Source: Solea solea (lineage: Eukaryota; Chordata; Actinopteri; Pleuronectiformes; Soleidae). From it: a DNA stretch of 64,000 bases. Position 1 is the stretch's first letter; every line of letters starts with the position of its first letter. A program made the position numbers and the translations under genes. Shown here one piece after another: positions 34,901-49,600 of the stretch. Below the pieces are notes generated by a model. The model was given only the letters and a program-made list of their open reading frames with translations, was not told the origin of the DNA and ran no database searches. Location of the stretch: contig NC_081144.1 in NCBI RefSeq assembly GCF_958295425.1, positions 21,552,853 through 21,616,852 on the forward strand, given 5' to 3'.

Positions 34901-37900
34901 CAGAGGCCAGTTTCAGCTGGTCTATACTGAGTTGTTAGGTCTGTGCATAGCAATGTGAGTTGCTAATTTAAAGACCGAATAATACGTTTTTCCTCTTACA
35001 ATTTCCACCAAGAGATTAATTTCATGCATGTTATTTAAGACATGTACACATAATTGTTAAGTTAAAAGTTGGGAAAATGCTTGCGGGACCCAAGCGAAAT
35101 CTCCCGTGACCAATGTGTGGGTCTGGGGCCCTGTCTTTGGTAACCATTTACTGAAACCACGGAAGTTCTGTGGTATCATGTCAAGGGTTTTGTCCATCAG
35201 CATTCACAAGTGCTGGACATGCAGTGAGAACAAAATAAATAACAAAGTCCATGCTGCTCAGGCAAAAAATTCAAAGGAAGACAAAGGACAGACAAGACAC
35301 ACTTAGCGGAGACATCATCATGGTTGTTGCTACTCAAACCGGCAACATTTATCAGTCTTCATTAAGTTGTGTAGCAGATTTAATTGTATTCAGTGGCTCA
35401 ACAGGATTCCTGCTGTGAGCATGTATATGTTCTAACAACAGGAGGCTTCTTCTTCACTTTATAACGGTTAGGCTCAAATTAACTAGAACTGTTTGTTGTG
35501 AAATGATGGTCCAGATGCAGCCGAATCTTACACCGTACGTATGTTAGAGGTAAGGACCTACATTTCTAATGTAGTATTCATTTTTAGATGACACATTAAG
35601 AAAGTATTAATAACATAATGATCATTTTTACAAGTGCAAACAGTTTGCACTGTAGAAGTATACAGAATATCAGGATTCACTAATCATCTCTCTCTCTCTC
35701 TCTCAAACACACAAAGATACACACACAAGAGAAATCTTTTTTTATGATGTATAATGTTCGAGCTTCTTCAGCCATGTGTGTTCCTGAGGCTGAGGGGCAT
35801 GAGTTACTCCAACACAAATGTGAGTTTGTCATTTTAACAGACTCATTAACATTAAATGATTAAAAGTCTTCATGCCAGTCAATGTTTGCCCGTTACTGAT
35901 GAGCAGCAATGTTTGCACACTTATCTGGATTTCATTTTCATCTTTTAAATCAGCTTCATGCATTTTGTTTTTACTCCGCAACTTTTATAATTGTTCCAAA
36001 TATAATTACAGATATATTATATGACTGATATACTGTACAAAAATATTATTTTAGGTTTAATTCCTGTCTGTTAGTTGATGATCATGCTCCATAAAAAGAC
36101 AATAGTAACTTACTACCAATCTATTTTGCCTCACATTACATTGCAGTTTGTGGGGAACACTTATTAATGATGACTGAATCAGAGCTGCGTTACTCTGACT
36201 GAGCGACTAAACTCCGAACTGTACCTCTGGAGTGACCGTGCTGCTCGAGGCAGGTCAAGCTGGCTGTGCTCCTAGTTCTAAGGTGAGCAAGAGGAGCACC
36301 TGATGTCAGAGAGACAGAGGGAACACAACAGAGACACATGCAGAGGGAACACACACAACAGGGTTAGACGTTCATCATCCTCATTCACTTCCCCGCGTCG
36401 GCAATTCATCACACTACCTTTAGGAACAGTGCAAATCATGCTCATCACTCCAAATGATCTCATTTTTGCTCAGCATAACAAGTCCAGTTACTTCCTACTG
36501 AGTTAGACGACCAGAGGATCTTGGTTGATGAGTTTTGTGGATTTCGTGGTTTGTTGATTTGGCCGATGCAATTTCATTGTCATCGTTAGCAAACATCATT
36601 TTATTAATATCGAGCAAAGCATTATGAATGAGATAAACAACTAAAACTTCTACGACTCAGAACGGAGTAGCCCATCAACCAAGTTTCTCCCGGGATGAAT
36701 GCAAACAGACAGGATAGCCTTACTAGTCCTAAAATAACTTATTTTTATTCTGTTTTTCAACTGATCTGAATTTTATCTAACAACAAATGGATCTGTTTTA
36801 ATTCTCTCTGACGCTGATCTAATCTCTAATTTCAGTCGTCAGTGCTGGTATTTTAAACAATTGAAACACTAACAGATAATGTAGAAATTAAACGTCCTAC
36901 AAATTAACGCACACTCACACACGTATACCCAGTGGTTCATTTGAGGTTCAGTGGGTAGCCTAAAACTCACTCTGTCCGAGGCTGGGTGGGTCGACTGAGG
37001 ATCCCATCCAGGGCATCATGGGTGAAGACTGAGGGCTCTGTTCCTCTTCACGACAGTAGTCAGCGATCCAGGAGCTCTTGGTGGTGTTGTATTGTTCTGA
37101 ATGGATGATATAAAGACATGTTCAAGCCTTTATTTTTTGTTGTACATTTAAGTCACACAGAGTGATTCGATCATAACAGGAATGTAACATTTTCGGTTTG
37201 TGGACAATTAAGCTTTGTGAATTATGGAAGAATTTTCCAGGTGTGGGAAAGTCAAATGTAGTCTTATCTAAATATGTTCAAATATTCCCAAAATAAGTGC
37301 TTGAAAAGGTCAGGATGTCTCAGATCAAGAGAGAGAGAGATTTCTAGATTGTTGAGGCTCTAATGACTTCGGCATGAGCTCAGCAAACTCTCAAGAGTCA
37401 AGTTATCAATATTGCGTGTGAGCTTGTTCCAGCCATGACTCACCCAACAGAACAGAGGTGATATTGATATCCAGTCTCTGCTTGGCTCGAATCGCCATCT
37501 TGAGTCGTGGAGGGTGGAGGCGACCGGCGGCCTGCTGCTGCCACGCCAGGGAGCAGGGCCAAGGCTCGATGAAGGGCTCCCAGCCTGACACATACACAGA
37601 GTCCATTATTCATTTAACCATAATAAAAGATCTTCTCAAAGAACAAGCTGAAACTAAAGCCAGTATAAGCTTGATTACAGTCCCACCACCATGCTAACTT
37701 TGAATGATTCTAAAAAGTTGTCACGTGTTTTTAAAATTAGGCTTCAAATCATGTCAAATTCTGCGTCATTATCTGCTTTAAGATGTTGGAGTCGTGTCCA
37801 GTGGAGGAGACGAACACACACACACACATATTGACCAGCACAACCTGCACACACCAGTATCAAACTTCCTGTTCAACATCATGTGGAGAAGTGAAGTCCA

Positions 37901-40900
37901 TTTGAATCACATTTTGTGTTACAGAGTGTTTGATGACATCATTCCGCAACTATTTATAACGGGCTAATTATATTCTGACAATACAGTATCTGTTCGCACT
38001 TTATCAAAAGCTTCGGCCTCAGGTCATTAAATCCAATCAACGAAGGCATCAGGAAGGACAATTAATCTGCAAAACTTAACTTAATCCTGCGAGTCATTCA
38101 TTTATGCCGATACTGTTGCATCATAGTGTTTACAACACGAGGTAGAGCACAAATAAGAAATGTGTTTTTTTTGTGACCTTCAAATGTCCCCTTATTGCGC
38201 ATTTGATTTATGAATAAAGCAACATGTTGTGCTGCTCTGCAACATCAAACAACATTCATTTTATGAAGATTCTTCATAGGTAACTGCAATTATGGGAAGA
38301 GTTTTTCCCAACACGGCCTACAAAAAAAAACAATCAGGACACGAGTCTACCTTCTCCTGTAGATGTTTTTAATGAATGAAATGGCATTTTATTTAGGTTA
38401 AGTGGCGTTGTATGTCGTGCATGTTTACCTCCCACTGTGTTTTTTTATGCTGTTGTAAATGCTCGCCTGTACAAGTGTGTACAAAAAACTTAAATATTAC
38501 ACAAAATATCATCACAAACGTAAATCGTATTACCGGACAACTCCCTGTTGTAGTAGTCTCCAGATAGAATGAAGCTGGCTTTGCCCTCCTGTGTGGAGCC
38601 GATGCGCTGCAGCACATAAAGCCCTGTAATAAAGAGACAGAAAGATAATCAATCACAGGCTCAAAAACTGCGGCACTTTTGTACCCGAGTGTACAACTAC
38701 TGCTTATTCAGCACTCCCGTAAACATCTAACAGTCATAACTGTGTTAACTGATGTTACCAGTCACTTTATAAACCCTTGAATAATGCATGATACATAAAT
38801 AACATAAATAAATGATTTGTTAAAACTTCAATTAATAGTTAGTAAATGTTTATCACAGCATTTACTAATGCTGAATAATGTACCCTCATCATTAAGTGTT
38901 ACCATATTATTATAATAGTCACAAGACTACTGCATGTTTACAGAGACAGAAGGCAACAACAAACACCAATCAACAAACTGCAATAATCGCACTAAAAACA
39001 GCTTTCATCAAACAGTCATAGCGAATGTTGGATAGGAAAGACCTACTAGAAAAGGTGAACTCAGCCAATGGTATGTCACAGTCCAGACAGTCATCGATGA
39101 AACAGATACAGACACTCTCAGCCTTCACCTCCACCCCAGACAGAGGAGCAGAGTGGCTGCTGGAGCCAGAGTCCGACCTGGCTCTGGGACGACCCGCCAT
39201 GCTCTCAGCGTTCTCCAGGAGCCAAGTGGCTGCCTGATCCAGCTGGCCTGAGGAGCGCATTACGCTGTTTTTACAGAACTTTTCATAATTTCATCGTAAT
39301 TTAGACTCTGTAGGGTGTTTAAGGCCTCACTCACCTTTACAGAGGATCAAAGCTCTTTTGCAGTCCTCTTTCCTGAAGCCCAGGTCTTGTAAGCGTGTGA
39401 GTTGGCCCTCTGTGGAGCAAAAAAAATTAGCAACTTTAGTAAAACTCCACTAAAGACAAATAATAGTAATAACTTATTGTATATAGTATATAGTCTGTCT
39501 GTCTGTCTGTCTGTCTGTCTAGCAGTTAGTGAAGTATCTAGCTAGCTGACTAAGTATTTAGCTAGCCAGCTTACTATCTAGCTAGCTGGCTAGCTAGCTA
39601 GACCATCTATCTATCTATCCACCTATCTATCTATCCATCTATCTATAGTGTACGCTATAGAGTGGGGACCACTGGACAAATTAAATTTGTGTTGACTGAA
39701 GTGAAAAGCAGTAAATAAAATCCCTGCTGGTATTAAAAATTAGCTTGTCTCGAAATAATAATGCATTACTAAAAGTGTAAATGTTTAGGAAGCTAATACT
39801 GTATACCGAGGGAAAATGTGGAAAAGGTATCAAAAATGTGGAAACTCTACCTACTACTAACCTGTGGATTTGCTACTTTATTGTTGTTCTGACAACCAAA
39901 TAAATCCCTTTTACTTGTATCTTCAGTACTCAGGCCCTTTGATAGAAACTGTTCACCACAGCTGATATTTAATGGGAAATACAAGGATACTGTGAGGCCA
40001 TACAGGAGGAACTAAAACTACACAAACCAACCAAAAATGAAAATGAAAAAAATAAATACTCATCCAGTTGCTCAAATCTAAAGACTGGTGACAAACCTAT
40101 GAGAGCCTCAGTCTTTTGCTTGAAGCTGTCTTTGGCCGTGGCAGCAGAGTCACTGCTGAGGGCCGTCTTTGACGTCTCGTCAGAATTGGGTGGTAGTGTT
40201 GTGCTGGCAGTAGGGATGGATTTGGCGATGGCCAAGAAGAGCTGAATGTCGTTGTAGGACAGGCGGATGTCGAGAGCAGGAAACTGAATCTGACAGAGAA
40301 TAAGCACATGTCATATCATTAGACACCATATAAAAAATATTACATCATCATCATTTGTTTTTTTTCCCTTTACTTCCACAATAAAACGTGCAGTGACCCT
40401 CTACAATGAACCTTTTGGCTAATTGCTAACTCCTTACCTCCAGCAGTGGCGGGATGTCCTCCACATTGAAAGCATCCAGTAGACCTGAGCTACTCTGGTA
40501 TGTGGGACTCCCACACAACTCCACCTGAATGTTGACAGGGTCAATGATGGACAGTGCCGTCTCCTGTTCACTGCCAAGCCGACAAGAGAACACCTGCGAT
40601 TGAAAAGACATGAATTAGTGATGCAGCTCACTTAAGAGTTTCCTGTGTAGCAACAATAGACTGCTTTCAGACATGAACTCCAGAAAACGGCTGGAGACTT
40701 GGGTCCAGAGTTTTCCACTCTTGCATGAAAAACACAGTGAGAGATTAGGTCAGAGATGTTCACAACAGCAGGAGAATGTCCACAACACCCAGGTGAGGGG
40801 TGGAGCCTAGAACCTTGGACAAGAGCTTTCACTTAGAACCCTTCTGGACAATCTCATGGATATTAGGGGTCAGTGCAAGTCTGTAAGCAATATAGCTATA

Positions 40901-43900
40901 GAAGGAGCAGTTTTAGTATATATTATTATATCTTTATGACCCAATGGCTCGTGTGAGTCCCTTCCTGTTGACCTGGGCCCTTTGGCACCACATGTTAAGC
41001 CTACAGTCACAAATCTGGGTTTTAAAATGACAGGACAGTGACATTGAATTGGACCGTCAAATTGGTGGAGTAGTGAAGTTCAGCTTTTTTTCATTTAAGA
41101 AAGCCAACGAAGGTTATAAGCATATCCTTTCAAAACAGCAATTTGAGACAGTAATCCATGCGTTTATTACGTCTCGCCTGGATTACTGCAATGCACTTTA
41201 TTTTGGAGTCAGTCAGCTGTCCCCCTCACCAGTTTCCAGCACTTCCAAAACACTGCTGCAAGTCTTTTAACTGGAGCACATAAGAGGGAACACACAACAC
41301 ATATTTTAGCCTCACTAATTTTAAAAACTAAAACTAATTGTTTTTAATAAAGTTTATTAAAAACTCCACTGGCTGGAGTTTATTAAAAACTCTACTGGCT
41401 GCACAATTTATTATTTATTAAAAACAAATAAATTATTTTATTTGTTTTTAAATCCTCTGAGCTGCTTCATCCTTACACTCCTGCCCGGTCTCTGAGGTCA
41501 GCTGATCAGCTGCTCCTACGGATACCCAGACTGAAGCTCAGAGGGGACAGAGCTTTTTCTGTTGCTGTGCCGAGATTGTGGAACAATCTTCCTCTGCATG
41601 TTAGACACGCCCCTTCACTGTCAACTTTTAAACTGCATCTTAAAACCCATTTTTACTCTTTGGCTTTCGGCCCTTTATAGTTTTATTGTATGTTTTATTG
41701 TTTGTTCTTAGGTCTATTAGGTCTTATGTTCTTATATTGTGTTTGTTTTTTCTATCTCTGATGTATAGCACTTTGTTTCAGCTGTTGTTGTTTTTAAAGT
41801 GCTTTATAAATAAAGTCGGACTGGATTGGATTTATGTAAACAAGTAGCAGATTGACTGAGACTGGGGATCTTGTGATCTGTAGAATCTGGTGAATATGAG
41901 CAGTGACTTAGTGGCTTCAGCAGCAATGTTTAACCGTGGTCTGTTGCTATGACAGCGGGAGACCGCACCTCTATTCCTGCGAGGCTGCCAGAGAAGGGTC
42001 TGTCCAACAGACGAGGCTTGTAGGTGAGGACAGTGGTGCCTTTCAGAATGATGGCATGTGTGTCTGGACAGGATGAGTCTTCCACAACCACGAACTCTGT
42101 GCCTGGAGACCAAAAGGACATTGCAAACATTTCATATACACAGGTAAGATTATTTACATTTCAAATTCCAAGATTTACAAGTTCACACAAAGAGTTGAAT
42201 ATGGTCTGCCAACAGCCCAGAGAAATGTCATCAGTAGTTAACAGTAATTAATACAGTAATTCTCAAAGAGAAAAGAGACAGAAACCTGCTGATTTTAATG
42301 AGGAACAGTGGGGAGTGAGGCTAGGCAATAATTCCATAACAACAATAATCAAAACACAATTTTCTTTCTTGAGCAATATAGCAAGAGCTCAATCTATATC
42401 ACAATCATAATTAATTTGAAGTATTTTTGTTAAATATCCATTTATCCATTTTTTGGATAAATGGATGGTGTAATTATACAGTACATGTTTAATACCCGGA
42501 GTGGGATTTAGCCTTTCTCATCGACCTAAAATGCATAATTTATTCTGTTAATGAACAGTTATTCAATCTTCTTAGAGAACAATTATCTTCCTCTGACCTG
42601 TGACGTTGATCTTGACCTCCAGACAGTGTTCCTGGGTGACCTGCACTGTGGACCTCTTTGTGACGACGCCACTCTTGACAGTCTTTGGCATGACGGCCCC
42701 AGTGGTGCAGATGGCAGAGGTGCCTAAGTCAGTGCTGGTGTTACTGGGCCAACGCTGACGACCTTCGGCGTCGACCGTCACTTTCTCGGCTGGCATCCGC
42801 AGGAAGTCTCGCACCAGCTGGAGCCAGTCGAAGATGAGAAAGACCCTCAGGTTGTTGAGGACCACCGTGAAGCAGGAAGCGTCGCGTGTGGACCTGCAAG
42901 AAGATGAACCAGCTCTTAACTATGTGACATTTTAACACTCAATTTCTCTGCATTGACACATGAAATGAATCCAGTGATACCTGTAATGGAGTTCCAGCTG
43001 CAGTGTCGCCCGGTTAGTGCCTGTTTTTGAAGGCTGGAGGATGCAGTCATAGACGTTGTGCTTTGCCCCATCGGCTCGAGCCGTTCTTTTATTCAGTCCG
43101 GTGTAGCGAGTATCATATGCCAGCAGGGAGTGAGACACCAAGTTGACAGACTTGGATCCATTGGAGAAACTCTCAAAGAGTAACTTGGATTTCATGAAGT
43201 CAAACCTTTGCAAGGAGAACATATAAGAAGAATTACAGGAGAAATACAACTTTTCTGTCACTTCACTGTAAAAATGTGTCTCTTAAATGCTCAACTATGA
43301 CGTAACATAGTTATTCAATCAATGAAAAGACGAGTAAAGGTTTAAGATGAACTAACAGTGAGCTGTGAGGAACATTACTCTGGCCAACAGCTAACCCACA
43401 TGCATGAAGAGTATAGGTTGAACAACTGTCAAAAGAAATGCATAGGTGCAGTCCATGGAGGCTCACCTCGCCAATGAGCATTTGTGTTCCGTTGGTTTGG
43501 GCCTGTCAAAGAGCTCCAGGCTGACGTCCATCATGTCCACAAGGAAGGACAGGGTAGTGTAGACATCACCACTCAGCACAGTCTGAATAGAGATATGACA
43601 CGTTTATGTAATTGAGGAAAAAATATGGACACAATATATTAATTAATCTGAAAATTTAGCAATTTCTGCAGTTTGGTTTTAACAGAAAATTGAAAACTGC
43701 TGATACTGCAGTTACTGCAATTCTGACACAGTTTTGGCATTTGAAAACAAAAAGTTAATAATGTTGTGCAGGTATTCACCACTAGAGGTCTCACAGTTAC
43801 TCATATTTATTTATTCATTATCCAAGACATTATGTTTACAGAGTTTGACACAGTGTACGTGCTTTCTTACATAGATGCTGGGGTCCAGCAGATTGTATGG

Positions 43901-46620
43901 TCGGAGGAATTCTTCCACTGGTTCGCCCAAGTTGTTCTCCAGCAGCCCTCTGATCAGCTGGTAGTGCTCCAGGTCCAGACAGCAGTGGACTGACGACAGG
44001 CTGCCGTGTATGGACATGTCCGGTACTGCGTGGCACATCTCCCTGCACACAAGAATGAGGGCTGAGTATGGTGCTGCACTCACACATGTTATATTCTATA
44101 TTCTGTGAGAAAGAGAGTCTTCTTCTCTTTTTGTTTTTAGTCGAATGGAACCCACTTTTCCTAACAGTGATGTGTACTGTGTTTGCACAGGAAGTAACAT
44201 TGTGTGAAGGGACAAAAACAAGAAAACTACATTCTGGTAAAGCTTTGTTTCTAGGAATACAGTTAAACAGAATGCTTTTTAGAAGACAGGAGAAAATTGA
44301 TAAGTTGGGCACTTTCTCTCATGCAACACATATTGTTCTTTGAATGGTGAGAGAGCAATTTATCTTACTGGGAATAAATCTGCCTGATCATGATAATAAC
44401 TTTAACTTTCAATAGAATAATAAAAAAGGAAGACATACTTGTCCAGGTTCCGTTCCAATTTCAGCTTGAGGCGGCAGCGTTCCTTCAGCAGGTTCTCCCC
44501 GGTGCGACGGACAGAGTACGAAGGGAAGATGAGGTCAGAGATGTCAGGAGGTTTACTGGCACAGTCTTGAGGCTGAGAGGGCAGACGCTCGGCCGCGAAG
44601 ACATCCATCTCCTGTAAGTCGAGTGAAATGCAGTCCAAAAGGCACACGTGGTCCTCTAATGAGAGAAGAAAACAGCAATTTCTTTTTACTGGAGTGCACA
44701 GTGGAGAAAGAAAAGATCGGCACAAGGTTCTGGTTATTAACGGAACAGAATATTAATTATTTGTACAGCAATTTGTATCGAGTTTATTTAAGTTATTTCA
44801 AACTTTCATGGTCTCGCTGTGAATCACTCTAACACTATGCAGACAATTGACTAGGGTGCTGGCAGGAGAAGTTCCTGCAAATATCTGGAGTGATTTTAGT
44901 AGGCAACATTTCAGTGTCTGGAAACAGCTTTAAGGTTTTTAAATAAATGTCATTACTGATGTCTTTATAACACTTAAAGGTGCATTGTATTTCTTTGTTT
45001 GAGTGTTTGTGGCAACACAAACCTATGTTCTCTTGGCCATTCTCTTCAGGGACCCTCCTATTGGCTGGGGCCTGGGGTTTGCCAAGTGAGAAACCTGTAG
45101 AGGAGGAGAAGCTTCTACTTTTCTCCTGTTGACTACTGTTAGCTGCTGCACTCCGCACACGCTCCTTTTTAAAGCAAGAAGAAAGAGACATTCAGTTAGA
45201 CATACTGAGTCCATGTAGCCACGATACGATCCAAGACATACACAATCAAGCGGATGACTATTTTTACTATTTAACATACCAATAGCTTTTGAGATGGTTT
45301 ACCAAATCTTAACAATTCAGTTTAAATTTTCCAATCCCTATTGACAGAATTAATTCAGTCATTCAAAGTGGGGGCTGGGGCAATGAAAGGTTTATTTTAA
45401 AAGTTCCTACTCTTTGATAAAGCTCCCTGAATTTAGCTGACATTATCTCCTTAAGTCAAAAAAAAACAAAATTGACAGTATGTTGCACTTTTAAATATTA
45501 TGGAAAATTCAACAAAACGTGTCAGTTTCCAGATTTAAGTGTATCAAAGCAATACACCAACATTTTCCTGTAAGTTCACTGATCTGTTTATACACTTCAT
45601 GACTATAGGTTGATTGTTGGAGGCCGTTTGGTGTTGACATCACAGTGTGTGAGCTTTCTCAGTTTGTAAGGGCTAACATCATCAAACAGTTGTGTGATTC
45701 TATTCTTTTCCTCTTTACAAGGGAATGAAGCAAGGCTGCTCCATAACTCAAATATTATGTATAAGATGATCCCTAGCTATATTCTAAGGTCATTGCATCA
45801 GCTTACACATCATTTTCAATCAAAATTGTTTCAATATGATCAACTTTGAATCAGAACAAAGTTATCTACATTGAATCCCATGCAAGATTTTCATCATACT
45901 CCCTTCTATATACTCAGGACGGGTTGGGTATATGTTTCTTAAATAGGACAAAATTGTAAATGTTCCTTAAAGCTTCAAATGCCGGTTGCCAACCATTAGC
46001 AGGTGACGGGGATCGACCTCCAGTAGATCATATCAGTTGTGTGCCTTAGCATCATTACATTCTTTGGCCTTTTTATCAGAAAACATCTTCTGCTTAATAT
46101 TATTGTACATCCTAAATTGAATTAAATCCAAACAATTAAAGCAATGATTTCCCATCAGAACACATGAGAAAAGATAAATGATCAGGAGGTAGGAAAGTTG
46201 GTGTATTCCTTCAAACAGCACATGCAACACAAAAGGCTCTGTTCATAAAACCACCAACTGCAAACCAGGGGTTGACAATGTATCACAGTATCAGTATCAG
46301 TGTGGAAGAATCAGAGATCTAAAGTGTTACAAAGAGAAAAAGTATTTTAAAGTGCAGGTAGCAGCTGCAACACATGTGAAGTGTCACAATAATCACAGTC
46401 ATTCATCAGCTCTCTATATTGTCTTATTGGATAGATTCTTCTTCTTTAAAACATGGTGGAGATTGAAATTAGAGAGGTCAAACCAACAACCTTTTCCACA
46501 TCAACGTAAAACCATGCTGTGTACCTTATAAATGGACGGGTCCTTGTATGAATTTGCATGCAGTATAAAATTCTTCAAAAAAAATACAAGATGCATATTA
46601 ATGACTCAGGAATGATGATG

Positions 46621-46658
<38 letters not shown>

Positions 46659-49600
46659 TAAAACATTTAACGCTGGTTGTTCTTCCTTGATGCAACAAAG
46701 GAAAACTGACCAACATTTTTAAATGTAGGCTACACGCACAGCATTTTTACATTTATTTTAAGCTAATACACTTTTCCCATGGGAATGTTTTTGACTTTTT
46801 GTTCCACAAGTGTGTCAAACATGACATTTAGGAAGTGGAGACAAAAATTCTATAGCAAAATAAATGAAATCTTTGTTTTTTTTAAATGCAAAATTGTGTA
46901 AAATGTACATCTTGCATGATGCTAAGAGAAACTTAATTGTATTTCATTCCTTTCCTCTTCACTAGTTTCCTCTTGCAATCATCTACCAAATCAAGGGGCC
47001 AAAAATCATGATTCAAGACTGGTTCATGTTGTCAGTACATTTACACAAAACCAAGCTCTGCATGCACGCATAAACCCTGAGCGTGACTCACCAGTGAAGG
47101 GAAAAAGGCATGTGCCATGGTGAGTTTCTCTACCTTGTCTTTGAGAGAAAAGGTTCCATGAGCTCCTGCAGGCAGGAAGCAGTTCTGCACCCTCAGCTGG
47201 CCAAGGTTGGCTACGATGACCCTTGTTGACCGCGAGCTCTCTGGGATGACAAGAACTGGGGCGCCGGCCTCAATATCCAGCAAAACCCTGGATGCCCGCT
47301 GAGGATGATCACGGACCTGTTTGGACGGACAAGCTGATGAAATTATCTTGGGGGGGGGGGGAATTGGAGTCTAGTTATTCTTATGTGACGATAAAGAGAT
47401 CCAGCAGTTACTACTCACAGCCTGGCCCTCCATTGCAGCTCTCTGCCTGCCCAGGACATCCTGTAGCTGTGTGAAATGTTGAATGAAAGCCACCACTTCA
47501 GCCTGGAAGCGCTGGGTGTGGACATACTGCACTGAGGCCATCTGCAAAGACACCTTGATATCACATTCTCGCTCCAGGTAGGGATCGGGTTGGCCATACC
47601 TGAATGAACCAGAACACAACAGAGACTACATTGACAGCTATGTGACAACAGAAAACAAGTTCTTTAACATTGTGTGGTAAAATGTACTTGTGAATGTTGA
47701 AGTTGAGGGCCTCTCCTCCTTGCGTGGTGAAGCGTTCTTGATAGAGATCACCATGTGGGGTCAAGTCACTCAGAGACAAACTTCCTAAACTTCCTTGTAA
47801 TGCCAGGTCACCATCTACAATGGACATAAACATTAAATTACATTCACAAATGAACCTAAAAGAAAATGATGTGCTGTGGAGGTGAATGTTTTTTTTTTCC
47901 CATACTCACCCAACAAGTCCAGATGAGCAGATAACTTGGACACACTCGCTCTGGCAAGCTCATTGAGTTTCTTGTTCAATACAAGAGACAAAGAATGAAC
48001 CTAAAAAAAAGAACACATAGAAAGAATTAGTCATGAAGACACTGGACTGACAGAAGGTAGAGACTTATGGAGAATTCATGAAAACATGCTTCTGTCAGGC
48101 ACTGACGGGATCTGGACAGTCTGAATTTGCTCCTGGAGCACTGCTCAGCGACATTATGTGCCCGAAGAATGAGGTCAGCTGACTACCTGAATATACTGAA
48201 TGACCCAATTATTTCATCAATGGATGTTTTTCCCTGACGGCACGGGCATATTCCAAGATGACAACGCCAGGATTCATTGGGCTCAAATTGGGAAAGAGTG
48301 GTTCAGGGAGCATGAGACATACTTTTCACCACAGAGTCCAGACCTTAACCCCATTGAGAATCTTTGGGATGTGCTGGAGAAGGTTTTGCGCAGTGGTGCG
48401 ACTCTCCCATCATCAATACAAGATCTTGGTGAAAAATGAATGTGATACTGGACGGAAATAAATCTTGTGACATTGCAGAAGCTTAACGCAAACAATGCCA
48501 CAGCGAATGAGTGCCGTAATCAAAGCTAAAGGCTATTAGAGTGTTATTAGACTTTTTTTTGGCCAGGCAGTCGGATCTATTCTTAAACATTTTCATGTAG
48601 CGCAACATAGCTAACAAAATGTATATGTACCTATGTTTTCATGAAGCGCAACATGGCTATCAAAGTGATTCAGATTATTTAGAAAGTCAACCATTCCAAC
48701 TAGTACATAGTACAGTGACCTACCTTTAGGTCCACTTTAGTATTGATGACCTCTGTTGTCTCATCTTCACTGATGTCAGGCTCATACAGAGGATGAGGAA
48801 ACATGGGGTAGACCTTCACTGCATGGTTATTGGCTGTGGAGCCAATACCAAAGAAGTCCAGGATCACCACCCAGGTCTGCAGTGTGATCAAAACATCCAG
48901 GCAGTTGAAGTCAACATCCACACTGCGTCCCACACTGCCATAGCGTGTTTTGAACTCGGGATGGTTCTGGTCCACCAGCAGCACATTGATATGAACTAAT
49001 GAGTCATCAAAATTAGGGGGTGGCTGAGAGTGGGGGGTGTGGCGGGTAGGGGACGGGGGTGGAGTGCTTGGACAGTCTGGGTCCATTTTGGATTTGTGAC
49101 TGGTGGCCGACGGTGTGCAGGGATGCCTCTGGTAAAGCTGAAAGACATTCTGGGCCTCTTCCATGTGGGCAGGCAGTGAACGAGGCATGTCTGGGAAAAG
49201 GGCATTAGACGATGATGGACAACTTTGGGAAAGGTATTCCTTTGGACTGAAGGTTGAGGCCTTTGGTGCACCACGAGACACCATCAAATGTTTGTACTTT
49301 GACTCCGGGTTCTGTTCCAGGAGGTCTTCCATTAGCAGCGAGCGCAGAGCCAACTGGACAGACAGTAAGTGAGGGTGATCTTTGGTAAAGTCTCCTTCCA
49401 GATCTTGGAAGCGCAGGCTGACTAAGTCCTGCGTACCCTGGGACAGATCAGCACTGAGCTGAACCTGCAATTCTGAGACATGTATGGTTACTTTTAGCTG
49501 AGTGAACGTGGGCAAGTGAAGACCAGGTTTGCATGACTGTAGAGGCAAAGGAGAGGAAAGTGACGGGTGAGAGAAACTGACATGGGGAGGGTCCCTTGCA

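Noticed and set aside
48200..48439. Functional transposase gene
   Set aside because: Only the C-terminal half is present, with a deletion and stops; treated as a dead Tc1-like remnant.
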